Positions 1-10,611 are shown, counted from the first letter of the stretch. The stretch: DNA of 64,000 bases from Pseudomonadota bacterium (GCA_021808195.1 JAKBCE010000008.1:1-64000); one strand, 5' to 3'. Program-made: numbers and translations. The notes: a model not told the origin generated them from the sequence alone.

Positions 1-617
1 TTCCGATCGTGGTGGAGAATGGTTCGAGCGATGCAACCGCGCCGATCGCCCTCGACATCGCCCGTGAGCCGGCCACTGCCGGCAGGCTGCGCGTCCTGCA
101 CAGCCCACGCGGCGTCTCGTGCGCAAAGAATGCCGGTCTTGGTGCCGTCGCGGCGCACTCCGAATGGGTGGTCTTCTGCGATGCCGACACCCGGCTCGGT
201 CGTCACTTTCTGCATCACCTGAACACCTGGCTCCTCCGGCACGGCCAGGCGGGCCTCAGCGTCGGCACCACAGCCGTGCGCCCACACACCGAGCGGCACC
301 TGTACGCGCGCGTCTGGTTCAGACTCTACGACCTGATACACCGCCTGACGCGCACTTCCTACTCCATTCAGATCGCCCGCACCGCCATTGCCCGGGGGGT
401 TCGCTTTCGCGAGCAGCTGAACTTCGCTGAAGATCTGACCTTCATCCACGAGTGCCGCCGCTACGGACGGTTCTTCTTCGTGCCCACCGATCAGGTGAGC
501 ACCTCCACACGGCGATTTGCCGCGCGCGGCTACCTGCGGCAGGGATTGCGCTGGCTGCTCGAGGCGCTGCTGCCGCAGCGCCACAAGCTCCACCGCGCCT
601 ACGATGTCGTTCGCTGA
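1..617 (+). CDS. Glycosyltransferase family 2 protein, 5' end cut by window
   Basis: The reading frame is open from the first bases, so the N-terminus lies off the left edge; the GTG at 9 is not a credible start. The visible 200 or so residues show the second half of a GT-A fold: an AKNAG segment like the ARNxG motif of GT2 enzymes, then the metal-binding CDAD (DxD) motif about 60 residues in, and later the EDLTF acid motif (ED). GT2 enzymes transfer a sugar from a nucleotide donor to a lipid or glycan acceptor, usually at the inner face of the membrane. The last codons overlap the start of the DedA gene at 604, so the two are probably translated together. The donor and acceptor cannot be told. 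Confidence 0.85.
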   Translation, partial: PIVVENGSSDATAPIALDIAREPATAGRLRVLHSPRGVSCAKNAGLGAVAAHSEWVVFCDADTRLGRHFLHHLNTWLLRHGQAGLSVGTTAVRPHTERHLYARVWFRLYDLIHRLTRTSYSIQIARTAIARGVRFREQLNFAEDLTFIHECRRYGRFFFVPTDQVSTSTRRFAARGYLRQGLRWLLEALLPQRHKLHRAYDVVR

Positions 618-1290
618 CGGCGCCGCAGTGCACGCGTGGCTCAGCGCCCTCCATGCGCACCGGGCGTGGGCCTATCCGGCATTGTTCCTCGGCGCGTGCC
701 TCGAGACCGTGGTGCCGTTCTCGTTGCTGATACCGGGCGAGATGGTCTTTCTCGCCGGAGCGCTGCTCGCGGCCACCGGCACGCTCGATCTGCTCGCGGT
801 GCTTGCAATGCTCTACGGCGGCGGTGTGCTCGGTGACAACTGCAGCTACTGGATCGGGCGGCACTACGGCGAGCGGCTGTTTCGGCGGCTCGCCCGCTGG
901 CCGCTGCTCGGCGCGCTCGTGCGGGGCGGCGCCTACGATGCCGGCGTCGCTTTCTTTTGCCGGCGGGGCGCCGTGGCGGTATTCGTGGCCCGTTTGAGTG
1001 GTCCGCTTTCCTGGATCACCCCGGCGCTGGCGGGCATGTTCCGGCTCAATTATCGAACATTCCTCTGCTGCAACACGCCGGCGGTGCTGATCGGCATCAG
1101 CGAATTCGTATTCGCCGGCTATTTCCTCGCGCATCAGCTGCCGAGGGTGCTCGGCGCCTCGCCCGTGTGCGGCGTCGCTCTGGGGCTCGGTGCGCTCGTG
1201 CTGAGGCTCGCACGCCGGCGGCGGTGCGCCGCAGGGCCTCGCTCCATGAGCGTTCAGCACGCGCCGCGCACCAGACAGCCCTCGGGCTAG
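604..1290 (+). CDS. DedA family membrane protein (VTT/SNARE-associated domain)
   Basis: A 228-residue polytopic protein. It has the family's N-terminal re-entrant hydrophobic region with ExxxPFSLLIPGE (about residues 34-46), then a glycine-rich membrane stretch with GDNCSYWIGRHYG, a conserved R in VARLSGP, and a C-terminal membrane segment. DedA proteins act as lipid scramblases/flippases or half-transporters, and bacterial members support membrane homeostasis and undecaprenyl-phosphate recycling. I chose ATG 604, inside the end of the glycosyltransferase, because upstream codons in frame are antisense-like and lack family similarity. The overlap argues for coupling with the GT2 gene and a shared role in envelope lipid or glycan handling. 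The arginine-rich C-terminal tail is not conserved. Confidence 0.85.
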   Translation: MSFADGAAVHAWLSALHAHRAWAYPALFLGACLETVVPFSLLIPGEMVFLAGALLAATGTLDLLAVLAMLYGGGVLGDNCSYWIGRHYGERLFRRLARWPLLGALVRGGAYDAGVAFFCRRGAVAVFVARLSGPLSWITPALAGMFRLNYRTFLCCNTPAVLIGISEFVFAGYFLAHQLPRVLGASPVCGVALGLGALVLRLARRRRCAAGPRSMSVQHAPRTRQPSG

Positions 1291-2177
1291 AGCGGCGGCC
1301 GCGCGGATCGCGCGGGATGCTGCAGTAGTGCCTGCCCCATACGCAGCCGCGCCCCGGTGCTGACGTCCCGACAGATCGAGAAGCCGCGCGGCGCGAGCAC
1401 GATGAGAGTCGAGCCATGCTCGAACCAACCCATCTCCTGCCCCTTGCTCAGGTGCGCATCACAGTCGATGACGCGGGGACCGGCATAGTCCTGGTGCAAC
1501 AGCAGATCGAGAAACCGCAGGCGAATGCCTGCCACCAGGATCGCCGCCACGGGAATCACGGCGATCCTGGCTCCGTCGGGCACGAGTTCGCACTCGAGCA
1601 CCGCGCGCTCGTTGCGGCAGTAGAGCCGCGCGATGCGCTTCAGGGTGCCCGGATTGACGTTCCAGGTATCGCCGGGAATGTGGGCGACCCGACGCACCCG
1701 GCAATCATACGGGGCATGAAACCGGTGATACATCCCCGCGGTCAGCCGCAGCGTGACATAGCAGCCGCCCTGATAAGCCTCGTCGCTGAGACGCTCGGCG
1801 AGCAGATCGGTAAGCCGATACGTCTGACCCTTGGCCTGCAGCAGCGTACCGGTCTCGATCGAGCCAACCGCCCCCACGAGGCCATCGCAGGGACTCACCA
1901 GCACGCGCTGATCCGGATCGATCGGCCGGGCGCCCTCGCGCAACTCGCGCGTGAAGCACTCGTGCAGACTCTTGAAGCGGGTCTGCCTGGCGTCGCTGAG
2001 ATCGAGATCGGCGAACAAACGCCAGACCGCGATGCTGACCGCGCACACCCACGGGTGTTCGATCCGGCTGAGCCAGCCCGCGGCGCGGCTCAACGTCCGC
2101 CGCGGCAAGCGGTTGGTCAACACGAAGTTCAGCCGCTCGTGCTGCAGCAGGCGACGCAGGCACGCTTTCGGGGTCAT
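1287..2177 (-). CDS. psd: Phosphatidylserine decarboxylase proenzyme
   Basis: A 296-residue protein that converts phosphatidylserine to phosphatidylethanolamine at the inner membrane. Visible hallmarks are the conserved SPCDG segment (about 94-98), the YHRFHAP histidine motif (about 150) and, near the C-terminus, the HGST version of the LGST self-cleavage site, with the pyruvoyl-forming serine at about residue 256. The length fits the bacterial family (about 290-320). Its 3' end overlaps the end of the convergent DedA gene by four bases, and it is divergent from the aminotransferase gene at 2234 with only 56 bp between. No phosphatidylserine synthase gene is beside it. Confidence 0.93.
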   Translation of the reverse strand: MTPKACLRRLLQHERLNFVLTNRLPRRTLSRAAGWLSRIEHPWVCAVSIAVWRLFADLDLSDARQTRFKSLHECFTRELREGARPIDPDQRVLVSPCDGLVGAVGSIETGTLLQAKGQTYRLTDLLAERLSDEAYQGGCYVTLRLTAGMYHRFHAPYDCRVRRVAHIPGDTWNVNPGTLKRIARLYCRNERAVLECELVPDGARIAVIPVAAILVAGIRLRFLDLLLHQDYAGPRVIDCDAHLSKGQEMGWFEHGSTLIVLAPRGFSICRDVSTGARLRMGQALLQHPARSARPPL

Positions 2178-2233
2178 CAGAGTGTCACCGTCGCTGCGTA
2201 GACTCGTCTTGCCGCGACGCCGCGGCGCGGCGG

Positions 2234-3967
2234 ATGAAACGCATGATCGGCTCGTCGGGCATGGCGCTGGGTGCAGGGTGTGCGCTGATCTGCGTGGCGC
2301 TCACCGCGCTGACACGGCTGAAACGGCGCATCGAGCTCTCCCTCGCCAAGGGACGCTCGCTGGCCGGTCACGCTCGCATCGCACGCTGGCTCGCCGCGCG
2401 CATACCGTTCTACGCCTACGATGCGGCGCAGTTCTTCTGCGCCGATGGCGCACCGGAGAGCCTCGCCGCCCGACGGCAAGCGGCCTTCATGCGACTCGCC
2501 GCACTGCATGCCGAGCGCTTCGCCCGCACGGCGGCCGCGACCGAGGCCATCGCCGGCTCGCTGCCCGACTGGCAGCTCACCTCGCGCTACCGCGTGCCGT
2601 TTCAGTTTAGCGAGCTGGTCGGCCGCCACTTCAAGCCGGCGGTATTGGCAAACGCAACGCAGGGCTGCGAGCTGATCGACCTCGATGGCAACCAGCTCTA
2701 CGACCTCAGCGGATCGTATGGACTTAACGTGTTCGGCTACGATCATTACCGCACCTGCATCGAGCGCGGCGCCGCGCGCGTGCGCGCGCTCGGACCGCTC
2801 CTGGGCACCTATCACCCCCTGATTGCCGACAACGTCGCTCGACTGCTGCGCATCTCGGGACTCGAGCAGGTGTCGTTTCACATGTCCGGCACCGAGGCGG
2901 TCATGCAGGCCGTGCGCCTGGCGCGCTATCACACACGGCGCCGCTATCTGGTGCGCTTCTGCGGGGCTTACCACGGCTGGTGGGGCGATGTGCAGCCAGG
3001 TCCCGGCAATCCAGCATCCGCGCGCGATACTCTCACCCTGCGCGAGATGCACCCGCACACCCTGCGCGTGCTGCGCACCCGGCGGGACATTGCTTGCGTG
3101 CTGGTCAATCCCCTGCAGGCACTGCACCCCAACGCCTCCGCACCGGCCGATTCGATGTTGACCGACAGCGCACGGCGCGCTCACTTCGACCGTGAGGCGT
3201 ACACGCGCTGGCTGCACGAACTGCGAAAGGTGTGCACGGTGCGCGGCATTGCGTTGATCTTTGATGAGGTGTTCGTCGGATTCCGACTCGCCCCCGGCGG
3301 GGCGCAGGAGTATTTCGGCGTGCGGGCTGACCTGGTCACCTACGGCAAGACCGTCGGCGGCGGGCTGCCGATTGGCGTGCTCTGCGGGCGCACCGACTTG
3401 ATGCGCCGTTTTCGGCCGGAACGTCCCGCCGACATCTGCCTGGCGCGCGGCACGTTCAACTCCCATCCGTACGTGATGGGCGCGATGAACGAGTTTCTGC
3501 GCGAGCTCGACTCCGCGGTCATCCGTGCTCGTTATTGCGACCTCGACCACACCTGGAATGCGCGCGCGCAGGCGTTGAACGACCGGTTGGCCGGCGCTGG
3601 GGTGAACGTGCGCGTCGCGGCCCTCTCGACGATCTGGACCGTCTATTACCCCCACCCGTCCCGCTACAATTGGATGCTGCAATACTACCTGCGTGCCCAA
3701 GGTCTGGCGCTCAGCTGGGTGGGAACCGGACGGCTCATCTTCAGCCTGAACTACGGCGAGGCGGAGTTCGCCGCGGTCGCCGAACGGTTCGTGGCCGCCG
3801 CGCAGCAGATGCAGGCCGACGGCTGGTGGTGGGAAGGGTCGCCCGAGAACCGCGCGATCAGACGCCGGGTGCTCACGGAGATGCTGCTCGTGCGGGTGCG
3901 CCGGAACTCATCGGGTCGATCAACTCCCCGCGCAGCAGATGCAGCGGTGCTCGGTGGTAAAGCATGA
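2234..3967 (+). CDS. Membrane-anchored class III PLP aminotransferase / GSA-aminomutase-like protein
   Basis: A 577-residue fold-type I PLP enzyme. From about residue 130 it follows the glutamate-1-semialdehyde aminomutase/class III aminotransferase pattern: LSGSYGLNVFGYDH, FHMSGTEAVMQAVRLAR, FCGAYHGWWGD, IFDEVFVGFR and the PLP lysine in TYGKTVGGG (K372). Unlike HemL (about 430 residues) it has about 130 extra N-terminal residues, starting with one hydrophobic segment (about 9-26), so it is probably anchored to the inner membrane. The neighbours (glycosyltransferases, Psd, DedA) point to amination of a lipid-linked or glycan intermediate, not tetrapyrrole synthesis; that is inference. The last 31 codons lie antisense over the end of the Mpo1-like gene, so the final residues are not family-conserved. 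Confidence 0.8.
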   Translation: MKRMIGSSGMALGAGCALICVALTALTRLKRRIELSLAKGRSLAGHARIARWLAARIPFYAYDAAQFFCADGAPESLAARRQAAFMRLAALHAERFARTAAATEAIAGSLPDWQLTSRYRVPFQFSELVGRHFKPAVLANATQGCELIDLDGNQLYDLSGSYGLNVFGYDHYRTCIERGAARVRALGPLLGTYHPLIADNVARLLRISGLEQVSFHMSGTEAVMQAVRLARYHTRRRYLVRFCGAYHGWWGDVQPGPGNPASARDTLTLREMHPHTLRVLRTRRDIACVLVNPLQALHPNASAPADSMLTDSARRAHFDREAYTRWLHELRKVCTVRGIALIFDEVFVGFRLAPGGAQEYFGVRADLVTYGKTVGGGLPIGVLCGRTDLMRRFRPERPADICLARGTFNSHPYVMGAMNEFLRELDSAVIRARYCDLDHTWNARAQALNDRLAGAGVNVRVAALSTIWTVYYPHPSRYNWMLQYYLRAQGLALSWVGTGRLIFSLNYGEAEFAAVAERFVAAAQQMQADGWWWEGSPENRAIRRRVLTEMLLVRVRRNSSGRSTPRAADAAVLGGKA

Positions 3968-4499
3968 TGTCGTGGAAGGGGTCGGTGATGATTTTCGCCA
4001 GCCACACGAGCCCGGTCTGCACGTCGCGGTGCCAACACAGATACATCGTGCGCACCAGCAGCGCAGCACACCCGATCGCAAGCCACAGCTGACCGAGGTG
4101 CTCCAGATACAGCGGCCGCGCGGTATGCGCCGAATACAGCCCCCAGAGTGATGGGCGCATCCAGAGCACGACGGGCGAGAGCGCCCAGACCGACAGCAGC
4201 ACGAGCTTGCGACGCAGGTTGTAGCCCACTTTGATGCGCTCTTTGTGCGCATGGCTCACCTGGTTCACACTGTCGTAGCCCTTGGGCTCAAAGAAGAAAT
4301 GTCCGATCTGGCGAATCAGCATGGCGATGAGCCAGCCGATCAATGCGGCCCACAGGGGGCTGAAGAACACGATGACGTAGGTGGCGAGGAAGGTCGCCGC
4401 GCTCAACAGATGCAATGACTGATTGATCCGGCTGTGGTGGTAGAAGCGATGATCATCCCAGCGCTGAATCGCCAGCGCCGTGCGCAAATCGTGCAGCAT
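3873..4499 (-). CDS. Mpo1/YGL010w-like (DUF962) polytopic membrane protein
   Basis: About 208 residues with several hydrophobic segments. The pattern FYHHSRINQSLH near the N-terminus, then a membrane hairpin ending in QIGHFFFEPKG, matches the spaced YHH...H...GHxxFE arrangement of Mpo1-like proteins. In yeast, Mpo1 is an Fe2+-dependent dioxygenase in alpha-oxidation of 2-hydroxy fatty acids; bacterial members are mostly untested. I start it at the ATG at 4499, preceded by GGGGAG four bases upstream, and not at 4550, because the 17 extra residues are not hydrophobic or conserved. Its 3' end overlaps the convergent aminotransferase gene by 95 bp. The assignment rests on motif spacing only. Confidence 0.55.
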   Translation of the reverse strand: MLHDLRTALAIQRWDDHRFYHHSRINQSLHLLSAATFLATYVIVFFSPLWAALIGWLIAMLIRQIGHFFFEPKGYDSVNQVSHAHKERIKVGYNLRRKLVLLSVWALSPVVLWMRPSLWGLYSAHTARPLYLEHLGQLWLAIGCAALLVRTMYLCWHRDVQTGLVWLAKIITDPFHDIMLYHRAPLHLLRGELIDPMSSGAPARAASP

Positions 4500-4753
4500 T
4501 CCTCTCCCCGTCTGTGGCTCGCAGCCCGTTCGGCTGCTCTGGTCCCGCATGAGATAACATCCGTGTTACTCGAGTATGACAGTGCCCCAGCAATAGGGTC
4601 GCTCACCCCGCAGCGCACGGCCGCACCGAACGCAGCGCACACTGCAGAGCAGGTACGGAGTCACACAGAATTCCAGACACTGTCGCCAAACAGTCATCAA
4701 TCGGTCGTACAAATATTGACTTGTGTCATCCGGATACCGAGGCGCCTTCAGTG

Positions 4754-5821
4754 ATGCAAAAAGTCCTCATCGTGACCGACGCCTGGCTGCCTCTCACCAA
4801 CGGCGTCGTCACCACGTTGACGCAGACGGTGGAGTGTCTGGCACGCTTTGGCCTCGACGTGCGGGTGATCCACCCGCGGGAATTTCCGACCGTGCCTTGC
4901 CCGAGCTACCCGGAGATCGCCATCGCGGTCTTGCCCGGGCGCCGGCTGTCACGGCAGATCGAGGCCTACCGCCCGCACGCGGTCCACATCGCCACGGAAG
5001 GGCCGCTCGGCTGGGCGGCCCGCCGTTACTGCCTCGCGCGCCGACTGCGGTTCACAAGCTCTTATCACACCCAATTTCCACAATATCTGCGCTCCCGCCT
5101 GCCGCTGCCGTTGGCGTTGTCCTATCGGGTCATCCGAGCGTTTCACGGTGCGGCCCAACACTGCATGGTCAGCACTGCATCCGTGCAACGCGAGCTCACC
5201 GAGCGCGGCTTCGCCAATTTGGTGCGCTGGAGTCGCGGCGTCAACACGCAGCTGTTTCGGCCGCGACCGAAGCAGTTCCTGCAGCTGCCCCGACCGATTG
5301 CTGCCTATGTGGGGCGCCTCGCCATCGAGAAGAACATCGAGGCATTCCTCGAGATGCCCTGGCACGGCTCAAAGCTCCTGATCGGCGACGGTCCGCAGCG
5401 GATGCGACTCGAGAGCGCTTATCCGAGGGCACACTTCGTGGGCTATCGCTTCGGGGAGGACCTGGCGGCGCATCTGGCGGCCTGCGACGTGCTGGTGTTT
5501 CCGAGCCGCACCGATACGTTCGGTCTGGTGAACCTGGAGGCGATGGCCTGCGGCGTACCGGTCGCCGCCTACCCCGTCACCGGTCCGGTGGATGTGGTCA
5601 CCGAGGGCGTGACGGGGGCGCTCGATGCCGATCTTGGCCAGGCGGCGCAACGGGCCCTGCGGATCGATCCGCGCGCGTGCCGGGATCACGCCTTGAATTG
5701 CGGCTGGGAACGTTGCGCGCGGCAGTTTGAGAGCCACTTGGTCGAGTGCTGCGCAGTGCACGTGACGCCGCGTGGACGCAAAGCGTCGCTCGTCAGCCGC
5801 TCCGAGCGAGCCGTCTCGTAA
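4754..5821 (+). CDS. GT4-family glycosyltransferase (GT-B fold)
   Basis: 355 residues. The N-terminal Rossmann domain begins VLIVTDAWLPLTNGVV, the motif of the alpha-mannosyltransferase/sulfoquinovosyltransferase-like GT4 branch, and contains SSYHTQFPQYLRSR. The C-terminal nucleotide-sugar domain has YVGRLAIEKNIEAF, the LLIGDGPQ strand and the donor-binding SRTDTFGLVNLEAMACG (E-x7-E type) segment. Such enzymes add mannose or a related sugar to a lipid or glycan acceptor on the cytoplasmic membrane face. ATG 4754 is chosen because the family N-terminus begins right there. The 254 bp upstream hold no gene. An outer-membrane or storage glycolipid role fits Region 1 but is not proven. Confidence 0.85.
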   Translation: MQKVLIVTDAWLPLTNGVVTTLTQTVECLARFGLDVRVIHPREFPTVPCPSYPEIAIAVLPGRRLSRQIEAYRPHAVHIATEGPLGWAARRYCLARRLRFTSSYHTQFPQYLRSRLPLPLALSYRVIRAFHGAAQHCMVSTASVQRELTERGFANLVRWSRGVNTQLFRPRPKQFLQLPRPIAAYVGRLAIEKNIEAFLEMPWHGSKLLIGDGPQRMRLESAYPRAHFVGYRFGEDLAAHLAACDVLVFPSRTDTFGLVNLEAMACGVPVAAYPVTGPVDVVTEGVTGALDADLGQAAQRALRIDPRACRDHALNCGWERCARQFESHLVECCAVHVTPRGRKASLVSRSERAVS

Positions 5822-5870
5822 CGAGGCGGCTCGAGAGTCTCAGCCCCACTCCCCGGTGGACACGAGGCGC

Positions 5871-7544
5871 TCAGGCGAGCTGCTCATTGCCCATCAGCTC
5901 GTCCATCAGCCGCAGCAGCTGCTCGGCTTGCACCGGCTTGGCGGCTAGGCGCATCCGCGGATCGGGCACCAGTCCCTTGATGGCCGGGGAGGTGTCGCCT
6001 GTGACCAGAATCACGTTGAGCGTCGGACCGAACATGGCGCGCAGGTCCGCAATGACCTCAAGACCGGTCTGCTCGCAGTCGAGGTGATAGTCACTGATGA
6101 GCAGATCCGGGGCGCCCCGGGCGTGCGCCTGGCGGATCGCCTCGGCAGGGCTCGCGGCGCTCGCAACCTGAAAGCCGAGCGACTCCAGCAACAGCCGGGT
6201 CGCCTCACGCACGCCGGCGTCGTCCTCGACGAGCAGGATGCGCTGCCCGTGCGCCGCAGCGTAATCCTGCGGCCGCTCGGGCCCCCGCGCAGCGTCCGGC
6301 GCGAGTTGCGCGGGACTGAGCGGCAGCTCCACGGTGAACACACTGCCCTGGCCGGGCTCGGAGCGCACCGCCAGAGTGTGGCCCAACAGCTTCACCACGC
6401 GGTCGACGATGCTCAGGCCGAGCCCGAACCCCTCGCGGGTCCGCCCGTGCGGGCTGCCGACCTGATAGAACTCCTCGAAGATGTGCGGCAGATGATCCGA
6501 GTCGATCCCGATCCCGGTGTCCTCAACCTGCACGCGTACGGTGCCACCGTGCGACTCAGCGCGCAGCCGCACCGAGCCGGCGCGGGTGTATTTGATCGCA
6601 TTGGCGAGCAGGTTGCGCAGAACCTGCCCGAGCAGGGCCGGATCGCTGCGCACCTGCGCCGTGCACGGCTCGACCCGCAGCGCGATCCCTTTGCTGGCGG
6701 CCGCACTCGCGAACTCCTGGCAAAGCTCCGCGAACGGCTCGGCGAGCGCGAAATCAGCGATCTCCGGGCGGACGGCGCCGGATTCGAGCTTGCTGATGTC
6801 GAGCAGCGTATTCACCAGACGCGAGGCGGCATTGACGGCGAGTTCCTGCTGGGCCAAGGCCTCGGCCGCCGCCTCGCCGGCCGCCGAACCACGCAGCATC
6901 CGCCGCAGGCTCCCGTTCAGCAGCGAGAGGCTCTGCAGGGGCTGGCGCAAATCGTGGCTCGCGGTGGCGAGAAATCGGCTCTTGGCACGGTTGGCCTGAT
7001 CGGCGAGCTCGAGCGCTCGCTGCGCCGCGGCGCGCGCCGCCTCGAGCTCGCTCGTCCGCTCGCGCACGCGCTGCTCAAGCTCGCCATAGATGCGCACGTT
7101 CTCCATCGCCACGGCCGTCGCATCGGCGAGGGCCTGCAACGTGCGGACCTCTTCGTCCGTCGCCTCGTGGTAGCCCGACCAGTAATTGCCAATCGCACCG
7201 ATCGGATCGAGACTGCGGATCGGCACCATGACCAGACTTTTGACGAAGGTCGGCCGGTAAGCTTCGATCGGAATGCGCCGATCGGCGTAAATGTCCGGGA
7301 TCACCACCGCCTGGCGGTTCAACATGCACCAGCCGCTGATGCACGTCTGCAGCGAGAACCGCAGTCCCTTCCACAAAGGCGAGATCGCATCCTCGTCCGC
7401 GTAGTAACACTGATCCCGATCGCGCAGCACGAATGTCGCGCCATCGGCACCCGTGAGGTTGCGAGCAGCGGTGCGCACGATCTGCTGAATCCGGGGCAGA
7501 TCTCTCGCAAAAGCCAGCTGTTGCACGACGCTGATCAGAGGCAT
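5871..7544 (-). CDS. GAF-domain hybrid sensor histidine kinase with C-terminal receiver
   Basis: 557 residues, no membrane segment, so cytoplasmic. Domains in order: GAF (about 12-155, with SGWCMLNRQAVVIPDIY), a coiled-coil linker (about 158-190), HisKA with phospho-acceptor H197 in SHDLRQP, HATPase_c (N-box NAIKYTRAG, G1 DTGIGID, G2 GFGLGLSI, about 300-415), and a receiver domain with phospho-acceptor D485 in ISDYHLD and the conserved K in AAKPVQ. HDLRQPL is typical of the hybrid kinases whose receiver acts as an internal regulator or passes phosphate to a phosphotransfer protein. No partner regulator gene is adjacent. The signal sensed by the GAF domain is unknown. Confidence 0.92.
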   Translation of the reverse strand: MPLISVVQQLAFARDLPRIQQIVRTAARNLTGADGATFVLRDRDQCYYADEDAISPLWKGLRFSLQTCISGWCMLNRQAVVIPDIYADRRIPIEAYRPTFVKSLVMVPIRSLDPIGAIGNYWSGYHEATDEEVRTLQALADATAVAMENVRIYGELEQRVRERTSELEAARAAAQRALELADQANRAKSRFLATASHDLRQPLQSLSLLNGSLRRMLRGSAAGEAAAEALAQQELAVNAASRLVNTLLDISKLESGAVRPEIADFALAEPFAELCQEFASAAASKGIALRVEPCTAQVRSDPALLGQVLRNLLANAIKYTRAGSVRLRAESHGGTVRVQVEDTGIGIDSDHLPHIFEEFYQVGSPHGRTREGFGLGLSIVDRVVKLLGHTLAVRSEPGQGSVFTVELPLSPAQLAPDAARGPERPQDYAAAHGQRILLVEDDAGVREATRLLLESLGFQVASAASPAEAIRQAHARGAPDLLISDYHLDCEQTGLEVIADLRAMFGPTLNVILVTGDTSPAIKGLVPDPRMRLAAKPVQAEQLLRLMDELMGNEQLA

Positions 7545-7679
7545 GAGCCATCATCCCGCGGGTCTGGTGGCACTCGCAACTCTACGCTAGCGCAGCTTGC
7601 GGCCGCGCTCGAGCCCCGCAGCGGCAACCCGAGCCGCTGCGCAGCGCTGCGGTGCCAATGCAAGCCCTCCGGGGCGGTC

Positions 7680-8990
<1,311 letters not shown>

Positions 8991-10280
8991 TCAGCTGTCC
9001 GGATGTTGTGTCTCGAGAATCTCGACGCCGGGGGTGCGCGCGAGCGCCAGCACCTCCGCGTCGGGCATCTGCACCGCAAGCTCGATCGAACCGTCCTCGC
9101 CGGCGCGCTCGGCGCGCACCACTTTCGCCGCATACAGCCGCGAGCGCAGTGCGCCCGCCCCGGGCGGCAGGCGGACTCGCGCATCGCGCGTGCTGCGCGC
9201 CAGGCGCTCGGCCACCACGCGGATCAGCAGATCGAGCCCCTGGCGCTCGGCGGCCGATATCCACACCGTGGTCGCCTCACCGGCCGGACTGCGCTCGATG
9301 CCCGGGGCGCGGCCGAGGCGATCGATTTTGTTGTACACGAGCACCTGCGGAATCGACTGCGCACCGATCTGCGCCAGCACCTCGTTGACCTGCGCAATGT
9401 GCTCGTCGCGGCGCGGATCACTCGCATCGACCACGTGCAGCAACAGCGTGGCCTCTCGCGCCTCGGTGAGTGTTGATTGGAACGCGGCCACCAACTCATG
9501 GGGCAGCTCGCGGATGAACCCCACGGTGTCGGCCGCCACCACCGCCGTTCCGCCCGGCAGCGTAACCCGCCGCACGGTCGGATCGAGCGTGGCAAACAGC
9601 TGATCGGCCACGTACGCCTCCGCGCCCGTCAACGCACGAAACAACGTCGACTTGCCGGCGTTGGTATAGCCAACCAGTGCGAGCGAGGGGACCGGGATCT
9701 CGGCCCGCACTTGGCGGCCCGTCTCACGCTGCTGACGCAGCTTGGCGAGGCGCCGGGTCAGCAGCCGCACGCGTTGGGCGATCAGGCGCCGGTCGGTCTC
9801 GAGCTGAGTCTCGCCGGGGCCGCGCATGCCGATGCCGCCCTTTTGCCGCTCGAGGTGCGTCCAGCCGCGCACCAAGCGGGTGGCGATGTGGCGCAGCTGT
9901 GCGAGCTCCACCTCGAGCTTGCCCTCGAAACTGCGCGCGCGCTGCGCGAAGATGTCGAGGATCAAGCCGTTGCGGTCGAGCACGCGCCGTCCGGTGAGCT
10001 TCTCGAGGTTGCGCTCCTGACTCGGCGCGAGCGCGTGATCGATGAGAATCAGCTCCGCGTCGGCCTGCTCGGCCGCCAAGCGCAGCTCCTCGGCCTTGCC
10101 GCTGCCGACGAAAAAGCGCGGATCCGGCCGCTCGCGCCGCCCGGTGACCGTGGCGACGGGCTCGGCGCCGGCAGAGCGGGCGAGCTGGCGGAACTCCTCG
10201 AGGTCTTCCGGGTCGATCGGTCCGCCGAACCCGACGCGCACGAGCAGCGCGCGCTCACCGGAACGCGGGCGTTCGAACAC
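8991..10280 (-). CDS. hflX: Ribosome-splitting GTPase HflX
   Basis: 429 residues. HflX binds the large ribosomal subunit and splits stalled ribosomes, notably after heat stress. Visible order: N-terminal HflX nucleotide-binding domain (about 15-120, with FVGSGKAEEL), coiled-coil linker with GMRGPGETQLETDRR (about 150-165), then the G domain with G1 GYTNAGKSTL, G3 DTVGFI and G4 YNKID, and a C-terminal domain. The glycine-rich linker is diagnostic. It lies 36 bp downstream of hfq, the normal gene order. Confidence 0.97.
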   Translation of the reverse strand: MFERPRSGERALLVRVGFGGPIDPEDLEEFRQLARSAGAEPVATVTGRRERPDPRFFVGSGKAEELRLAAEQADAELILIDHALAPSQERNLEKLTGRRVLDRNGLILDIFAQRARSFEGKLEVELAQLRHIATRLVRGWTHLERQKGGIGMRGPGETQLETDRRLIAQRVRLLTRRLAKLRQQRETGRQVRAEIPVPSLALVGYTNAGKSTLFRALTGAEAYVADQLFATLDPTVRRVTLPGGTAVVAADTVGFIRELPHELVAAFQSTLTEAREATLLLHVVDASDPRRDEHIAQVNEVLAQIGAQSIPQVLVYNKIDRLGRAPGIERSPAGEATTVWISAAERQGLDLLIRVVAERLARSTRDARVRLPPGAGALRSRLYAAKVVRAERAGEDGSIELAVQMPDAEVLALARTPGVEILETQHPDS

Positions 10281-10316
10281 AGGCTGTTTCCCGGCGCGGG
10301 CGTGAGCGGAGCCGAA

Positions 10317-10568
10317 TCACTCGACGGTCGGTTCCACGGCGCCCTCCTCGTCCGAACTCAGCCGCACGTTGCGGGCCGGCACGACGGTGGAGATCGCATG
10401 TTTGTAGACCATCTGGCTGACACTGTTGCGCAGCAGCACGACGAATTGATCGAACGAGTCGATCTGACCCTGCAGCTTGATGCCGTTGACCAGATAAATC
10501 GACACCGGCACGCGCTCTTTACGCAAAGCGTTCAGGAAAGGATCTTGGAGCGACTGGCCTTTGGCCAT
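10317..10568 (-). CDS. hfq: RNA chaperone Hfq
   Basis: 83 residues. Hfq forms a hexameric ring that pairs small RNAs with mRNAs. Both Sm motifs are clear: [20 protein letters not shown] at the N-terminus, and the YKHAIST hallmark (about 55-61). The C-terminal tail is short and acidic ([13 protein letters not shown]), unlike the long tail of E. coli Hfq but similar to the short tails common in beta- and other gammaproteobacteria. A good AAGGAG Shine-Dalgarno sequence precedes the ATG. Two strong hairpins lie between miaA and hfq. Confidence 0.98.
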   Translation of the reverse strand: MAKGQSLQDPFLNALRKERVPVSIYLVNGIKLQGQIDSFDQFVVLLRNSVSQMVYKHAISTVVPARNVRLSSDEEGAVEPTVE

Positions 10569-10611
10569 CGGGTTCTCCTTATTGTCACAGATTGTAATTT
10601 TTGGGCTGGGT

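Noticed and set aside
9..11. GTG at 9 as the true start of the first glycosyltransferase
   Set aside because: The frame is open to the window edge and the fold's first half is missing.
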